Of a stretch of DNA of 35,975 nt, positions 31,967-35,975 are shown in pieces; position 1 is the stretch's first letter, and each line of letters opens with the position of its first letter. The notes under the pieces are model-generated. The model was given only the letters and a program-made list of their open reading frames with translations. It did no database searches and had not been told where the DNA came from. The translations under genes were made by a program, and so were the position numbers. Source of the stretch: a virus; the IMG/VR virus record IMGVR_UViG_3300034120_000574, positions 1 to 35,975 of that record; one strand, written 5' to 3'.

Positions 31967-32194
31967 TTACTTAGCTGACTTGAAACCAAACTCTTGATTG
32001 CTTGGTGAAAGAGCCTTTAAAATTACTGGGGCTACTGCTGCAATTCCACCCATCAAAAGGTCCTTTGGATTTGTATTACCAGTCATATACAAAGCTATTG
32101 CTGCTGAAAGGAATGCACGAGCATACGTTCCAACCGCTGCTAGGATTTGTTCTGTCATTGTTATTACTCCATCGTTATTTAGATCTTTTTTCAT
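31967..32194 (-). CDS. Holin-like membrane protein with EF-hand-like N-terminus
   Basis: 75 residues. Two hydrophobic segments: about 18-41 (ILAAVGTYARAFLSAAIALYM) and 47-63 (LLMGGIAAVAPVILKAL), short loop, and a basic tail (FGFKSAK). This is the shape of a class II or small phage holin. Residues 4-15 (D-L-N-N-D-G-V-I-T-M-T-E) fit the 12-residue EF-hand loop D-x-N-x-D-G-x-I-x-x-x-E. AGGAGG is six bases before the ATG. A second ATG (codon 13) has GGAG 8 bases upstream, so a short form of 63 residues is possible (dual start). The role in lysis is inferred from form, not shown. Confidence 0.6.
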   Translation of the reverse strand: MKKDLNNDGVITMTEQILAAVGTYARAFLSAAIALYMTGNTNPKDLLMGGIAAVAPVILKALSPSNQEFGFKSAK

Positions 32195-32254
32195 TAAGAT
32201 CCTCCTATTTCTGAGCCTTGTGCCCAGGAATTTTGGGGGTTACCCAATACTAAT

Positions 32255-32283
32255 ATAATACCACTATGCAGAGATATCTACAA
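32255..32283 (-). promoter_or_regulatory. Promoter of holin-like gene, inside end of RNR gene
   Basis: Minus strand TTGTAG (32283-32278), 17-base spacer, TATTAT (32260-32255) preceded by TGG. The -35 is identical to the one at 6323-6328. Confidence 0.5.
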
Positions 32284-34198
32284 GTTCACAATTTCCGTCA
32301 GACGTACATGCAAGTGTGGCGTTTGTAGAAGTTCCATCTTCTGTTTCATAAAAAGATAAATCTTCCCAACGAATAGACTTTGGCATCTTAGACAACAAGT
32401 CTTCGTATTCTTTTTTTGTTATTTCCTGATATGGTGCTTGCTTGTATGAATGATCAGAAGAAGGCAAGAATGAGATTCCAGAAACTTCATCAAAGTTTTT
32501 GTATACCCAGGCGCCAACTTCCATCCATTCGTCTTCTTTTACTGACACAGTAATTGAAGGCTTATGCTCACACCATGCTCTTTGATAAACAAGCCATGTG
32601 TTTAAATGATCTATAGCGGTTAAATCATTTCTAACAATTGCATCGTCTGGAGATTTTATTGGAAAAGAAAATACATATGTTTCTGTTGGTTTCATGACAT
32701 CATCTTCGACTGGTATGCCCACTTCTTTTAAGAAAACAGAGATTGGGTCTGTCTTTGATCCACGAACTGTTCTAATATAATATTTAGAGTGCCACGGATG
32801 CATTCCAGAAGAAACTCCGACTAGCTGCGAGACTGTACCTGACGGCTTAACGCAAGTAATTGCTGCTGACTCTTGAATTCCAATTTTTTTAGCCTCTTCA
32901 GCATTTACCTTTCTTGCTGATTCACGAAGAGATACAAGAGTTTGCTCTAGTTTGTCTAAACCTTCTTGTCCAGAAAAGAATTTATGTCCAAATTGTCCTG
33001 TTAAAGATACGCCAAGCAGTCTTTCTTCTTCTGTATTATCTTTCCAAATTTTACGCAAATATTTAAAGTCTGTTAATGTAGATTGCCACGTTCCTAAAAT
33101 AGTGGCAAGTCTTACTTTATTCTTAACATCATCAACTGTATCCTTTTCACGTAATACGACTTCTGAAAGGTTACAAAACTGATAAGGACGCAAAATAATT
33201 TCTGAGCAAGGGTTTGTCCCATAGTGTATTTCAGGATCCCGCCTTCCATATCTAGCTGCCTGTGCTTGTGCAGCGGCAACATTATAAATTCCACGTTCTC
33301 CAGATTTTGAGTCATAAAGATTTTTCCATTCTGCTATAAATTGTGCCATTTCTGGTTTTCTAGAATAAGCAACTGAGTTATTTGACAATGCTCTTTGTGG
33401 ATTGTTCTCCCACCAATTACCTGACTTAGCTGCTGCCATTTCAATATCATTAATATTAGAAAGAGATATCATTGCAGATCTACGAACGCCACCAACTACA
33501 ACAACTTCTCCAATTTTACACATAAGGTCGTGACATTCAATTGGCTTTAAATTTCTTCCAACTGCATTTTTAAATATTTTAATTGTAAAATCAAAAAGAT
33601 TTACTAATGGTTGTGGTCCAGAAGATCTTCCGCCCATAGTTTTAAGTCTTGCGCCTGCGGGTCTAAGTTTAGTTACATCAACTGCTGGAATCTGTCCAGA
33701 CCAAAGCAATGCTAATAGTTCACGATATGCTTTTGCCCAACCTTGTTTTGAATCTTCTACTGTAATTACTGTAGTTGATTTTTCTAAAGATTCTGGGACA
33801 GCAGGAAGTTTATTAATATACTTATACTCAACAGAAAACCCTACGCCAGTGCCACACATAAGGATATACATTGTTTCATCAAATGAACGTGGTGAATCAA
33901 CTGGAACAAATGAACAATTGTATCCAGCAACATGATCTCTTTCTAATGCTGGGCCAGAAGTCATTACTGCTCTCATTGATGGCATAACGTTTCTGTCTAA
34001 AACTGCTTGTTTTAATTCTGATATTAATTTTGCTGAAGGTTCGTATGAGTATTCTTTAAATAAATGATCTAGCATAAAAGAAAAATATCTATCTACAGTT
34101 TCTTGCCAATTTTCTCTGCGGTTTTCTTCTGGAACCCACTTTGCATATCTAGATAATGCAATAAAATTTTCATATGGGTTTTCAATTGTAAATGACAT
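32264..34198 (-). CDS. Ribonucleotide reductase, class II (adenosylcobalamin-dependent, monomeric type)
   Basis: 644 residues. It reduces ribonucleoside triphosphates to deoxynucleotides, using B12 coenzyme and no oxygen, for phage DNA synthesis. Motifs: C95 in YNCSFVPVDSPRSFDE, CGTGVGFSVE, VRRSAMISLSN, and N329-P-C331-S-E333 followed by C342 in FCNLSEV. These match N406, C408, E410, C419 and C119 of the Lactobacillus leichmannii RTPR with the same C408-to-C419 spacing of 11. CVKPSGTVSQLVGVSSG lines the active site. The C-terminal C631 and C637 (CTSDGNC) would be the thiol pair for regeneration (C731/C736 in that enzyme). It is shorter than the 739-residue enzyme, as in many phages. No intein or gap. 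The B12 cofactor must come from the host. Confidence 0.93.
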   Translation of the reverse strand: MSFTIENPYENFIALSRYAKWVPEENRRENWQETVDRYFSFMLDHLFKEYSYEPSAKLISELKQAVLDRNVMPSMRAVMTSGPALERDHVAGYNCSFVPVDSPRSFDETMYILMCGTGVGFSVEYKYINKLPAVPESLEKSTTVITVEDSKQGWAKAYRELLALLWSGQIPAVDVTKLRPAGARLKTMGGRSSGPQPLVNLFDFTIKIFKNAVGRNLKPIECHDLMCKIGEVVVVGGVRRSAMISLSNINDIEMAAAKSGNWWENNPQRALSNNSVAYSRKPEMAQFIAEWKNLYDSKSGERGIYNVAAAQAQAARYGRRDPEIHYGTNPCSEIILRPYQFCNLSEVVLREKDTVDDVKNKVRLATILGTWQSTLTDFKYLRKIWKDNTEEERLLGVSLTGQFGHKFFSGQEGLDKLEQTLVSLRESARKVNAEEAKKIGIQESAAITCVKPSGTVSQLVGVSSGMHPWHSKYYIRTVRGSKTDPISVFLKEVGIPVEDDVMKPTETYVFSFPIKSPDDAIVRNDLTAIDHLNTWLVYQRAWCEHKPSITVSVKEDEWMEVGAWVYKNFDEVSGISFLPSSDHSYKQAPYQEITKKEYEDLLSKMPKSIRWEDLSFYETEDGTSTNATLACTSDGNCELVDISA

Positions 34199-34251
34199 TT
34201 ATATACGACCTTTTCTCCGCCAACGCAGTTTTAAAATTTGATTGAAGTCTA

Positions 34252-34280
34252 AGTGTACCAAACTTTATTTTATTGGTCTA
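34252..34280 (-). promoter_or_regulatory. Candidate promoter of RNR gene
   Basis: Minus strand TAGACC (34280-34275), 17-base spacer, TACACT (34257-34252) preceded by TGG. The -35 resembles the TAGACA of the oxygenase operon promoter. Confidence 0.45.
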
Positions 34281-34284
34281 GGTT

Positions 34285-35274
34285 TTAATTAAGTTTTTTT
34301 AAAATTTTATCAAATGAATTCTTAGTCAACTGCTCCCAATTATAATCTTTATGTATTTTAGTTGACTGAGAGAAATAATATCCTGAATATGCATTAAAGT
34401 TTATTGAAACATCTCTCATAAGTTCAAGTAGATGTTGATAGTTTGGTTCAAAAACTTTTCCTTCGTGTGGGAATGGCCAAGGTGAATCTATTAGTTCTGA
34501 TTTTAATTTTAATGGACCTAAATATTTTTCATAATGTGCCCAGCCGCTTGTACAAATTGTTGGCATGCCAGTTGCTAGTGCTTGAAGTGGAATAAATCCA
34601 AATCCTTCTCCATAGCTTGGATATACTAAAACATCATGAGACTGATACAGGCTTACAAGCTCTTCGTCATTTAAAACATCTGTAATCACAGACACATTGT
34701 TGTAATATTTATCTGGAACACCTAAAATATTTTTATCTAGATAATTGTTATATACTCTAGTTGTATTTATTTGATCTGCTTTAATGGTTAACAAATATCC
34801 TTCTTTATTTCCAAACAAACTACCAAATGCATCTAGTACCATTTGTCCAGCTTTTCTTGGTGCTGGTTCTCCTATATGTAAAAATTTAATCACACCGTCT
34901 TCTTTTCTTCTATTTGGCATCCACATAGGATCAATGCCGTGTGGGTATACATTAGAAACCTTAAAACCATTATCTTCAAATACATTTGCACACCAATCTG
35001 AAGTTACCCAAACTTCGTCGCATGCATCCATATAATATTTCCAATCTTCTGGAATTACAGTAGATTCCCATGGTGTATAACTAATTTGATATTGATTTTT
35101 ATGTAATTTAAAATGTGATGGTTGTGAAAAATTTAATTGTAATTTAGATTTTGGATCTTGAAATGGAGTAAAGTGTCCTAAGTTATTTAAAGATTTTATT
35201 ATATTTTTACTTGCATATCCATATCCATTATTAGTTCTTAGGTTAACTATAGGCGTAGAAAATGAAATATTCAT
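34285..35274 (-). CDS. Glycosyltransferase, GT4 (group 1) family
   Basis: 329 residues. Transfers a sugar from a nucleotide sugar to a protein, lipid or DNA. GT-B fold: N-terminal Rossmann half (VWVTSDWCANVF, VYPHGIDPMWMP), then FLHIGEPAPRKAGQMVLDAF, LVSLYQSHDVLVYPSYGEGF and GFIPLQALATGMPTI, the GT4 donor-binding region. The E-x7-E motif is E223-x7-Q231, so the second Glu is replaced by Gln, which may still work or alter donor use. No TM segment. It is alone in its transcript, divergent from the transglycosylase gene. The acceptor is unknown: host surface, phage fibre or DNA. It could act on hydroxyprolines, which is only speculation. Confidence 0.85.
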   Translation of the reverse strand: MNISFSTPIVNLRTNNGYGYASKNIIKSLNNLGHFTPFQDPKSKLQLNFSQPSHFKLHKNQYQISYTPWESTVIPEDWKYYMDACDEVWVTSDWCANVFEDNGFKVSNVYPHGIDPMWMPNRRKEDGVIKFLHIGEPAPRKAGQMVLDAFGSLFGNKEGYLLTIKADQINTTRVYNNYLDKNILGVPDKYYNNVSVITDVLNDEELVSLYQSHDVLVYPSYGEGFGFIPLQALATGMPTICTSGWAHYEKYLGPLKLKSELIDSPWPFPHEGKVFEPNYQHLLELMRDVSINFNAYSGYYFSQSTKIHKDYNWEQLTKNSFDKILKKLN

Positions 35275-35286
35275 AAATTCTTTCTG

Positions 35287-35301
35287 GTCAACTGGGTTGA
35301 C
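35287..35301. promoter_or_regulatory. Inverted repeat, candidate operator (GTCAAC-TGG-GTTGAC)
   Basis: Perfect 6-bp arms, 3-base centre; read as GTCAA-N5-TTGAC it equals the dyad at 14820-14836. It overlaps the -35 of the plus promoter and lies just upstream of the glycosyltransferase ATG, so a bound regulator could affect both divergent genes. Confidence 0.5.
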
Positions 35302-35326
35302 ACGCTTAAGTAATCAATGCTACTAT
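35297..35326 (+). promoter_or_regulatory. Plus-strand promoter of the transglycosylase gene
   Basis: TTGACA (35297-35302), 18-base spacer, TACTAT (35321-35326). The same region holds a perfect minus-strand TATAAT at 35330-35325, which may serve the divergent glycosyltransferase but lacks a good -35. Confidence 0.6.
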
Positions 35327-35358
35327 TATAGTTCGTTATCTCTAAAGGAGGAATGCCA

Positions 35359-35919
35359 ATGGAGAGAATCAAACAAAGTTTGAGCGATGTAGTTCATAAT
35401 TGGACTGTTATTATAATGATAACATTATTTTTATTTACAGTCCAGCCTGGACCTACAATGAGTCAAGCTTTAACAACTGCGCCTGAAAAGGTACAAAAAA
35501 CCGAAAAACAACTAAAGAGAGAAATAATAAATAAGTTCAGCAATGAAACTTATAAGCATTCTGAAATGCTTGCAGCCGAAGATTTAAAAGATTTATTATG
35601 GGCTGTGGGATTTGAAGGAATTGCTTTAAAAACAGCTTGGGCTGTTGCTAGGGTAGAGTCTAACGGAAGACCGCTTGCTCTAAACGACAACAAATCAACT
35701 GGTGATAAATCTTACGGGATTTTTCAAATTAATATGCTAGGGGAACTTGGTGTAGATAGATTAGAAAAATTCAATTTAGTGTCAAATAAGGAATTATTTG
35801 ATCCAGTAACAAACGCAGAGATAACGTACTATATGACCAAGGGCGGTAAAGATTGGTCGTCATGGCCTAACTCAATAGGAAAGGCCAAGGAGTTGATTAA
35901 TCAATTCCCTAAAGCTTAA
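35359..35919 (+). CDS. Membrane-anchored SLT-like lytic transglycosylase
   Basis: 186 residues from ATG 35359. AGGAGG is 7 bases upstream of this ATG but only 1 base before the in-frame ATG at 35353, so the second is preferred. Residues 15-28 (WTVIIMITLFLFTV) form a TM segment or uncleaved signal, then a helical, Lys-rich linker. The catalytic domain has E100 in AVARVESNG as the SLT acid, SYGIFQINM (118-126) and AEITYYMTKGGKDWSSW, the typical end of this fold. It cuts peptidoglycan. Its reversed strand and separate promoter suggest lysis or an entry role. No glycine-rich or LysM domain is seen. Confidence 0.82.
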   Translation: MERIKQSLSDVVHNWTVIIMITLFLFTVQPGPTMSQALTTAPEKVQKTEKQLKREIINKFSNETYKHSEMLAAEDLKDLLWAVGFEGIALKTAWAVARVESNGRPLALNDNKSTGDKSYGIFQINMLGELGVDRLEKFNLVSNKELFDPVTNAEITYYMTKGGKDWSSWPNSIGKAKELINQFPKA

Positions 35920-35928
35920 GGAGCAATT

Positions 35929-35975
35929 TTGCGACAGATACAATATGTATCTCAATATATAGCTTTATCAGAAGA
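35929..35975 (+). CDS. Possible start of next plus-strand gene (partial)
   Basis: TTG at 35929 follows AAGGAG with 5-base spacing and stays open to the window edge (MRQIQYVSQYIALSE). It begins 9 bases after the transglycosylase stop, so it is probably co-transcribed. Too short to identify. Confidence 0.4.
   Translation, partial: MRQIQYVSQYIALSE

Noticed and set aside
1-35975. tRNA, rRNA or insertion sequences
   Set aside because: None seen: no cloverleaf-type segments and no transposase motifs or terminal repeats were recognised by eye.

Overview
The window is part of a tailed, AT-rich double-stranded DNA phage genome. A single major tail protein, a lambda-type G/GT chaperone pair made by -1 frameshift, a TP901-type tape measure of at least 1,867 residues and an HK97-fold head module point to a siphovirus with a long non-contractile tail (about 280 nm or more at 0.15 nm per residue). 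No sheath or contractile baseplate genes are seen. The host is not proven. A B12-dependent (class II) ribonucleotide reductase, sigma70/SigA-type promoters with TGnTATAAT elements and one promoter placed for a leaderless mRNA would suit an AT-rich actinobacterium or another free-living aquatic bacterium. That host call is inference only.

Except for a lysis-type gene at the right end, every gene is on the minus strand, so reading runs from high to low coordinates. (1) 35975-34285: a divergent promoter region with a dyad separates a plus-strand transglycosylase from a GT4 glycosyltransferase. (2) 34198-31967: class II RNR, then a small two-TM holin-like protein with an EF-hand-like loop, closed by a terminator. 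(3) 31891-22380: baseplate/fibre block of eight proteins built from shared modules, ending in an FN3-(PPGFF)n-Hint protein. (4) 22322-16751: a tight eight-gene operon with its own promoter, made of six intact 2OG-Fe(II) oxygenases of the prolyl-4-hydroxylase type and two other proteins, one of them DUF6065-like. (5) 16714-14840: a LamG-like virion or adhesion protein behind a leaderless-type promoter. (6) 14776-7199: portal, protease-scaffold, major capsid protein and connectors. (7) 7087-1: major tail protein, frameshifted chaperones and tape measure, which runs out of the window. Terminase genes are not in the window.

The most interesting idea is a phage-encoded virion-decoration system. 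The fibre-like protein upstream of the oxygenase operon carries about 15 copies of a six-residue unit containing Pro-Pro-Gly, which is the classical substrate motif of collagen-type prolyl 4-hydroxylases, and it ends in a self-cleaving Hint domain. Six hydroxylase-type enzymes with intact metal ligands are encoded directly downstream. The sequence supports the parts. The substrate link is a hypothesis.

Transcription signals are unusually readable. Strong hairpin terminators follow the capsid and major tail genes, and the next promoter begins within about 10 bases or overlaps the terminator stem. TGn-TATAAT elements lie 23-29 bases before five start codons. A GTCAA-N5-TTGAC dyad occurs at two gene-boundary sites.
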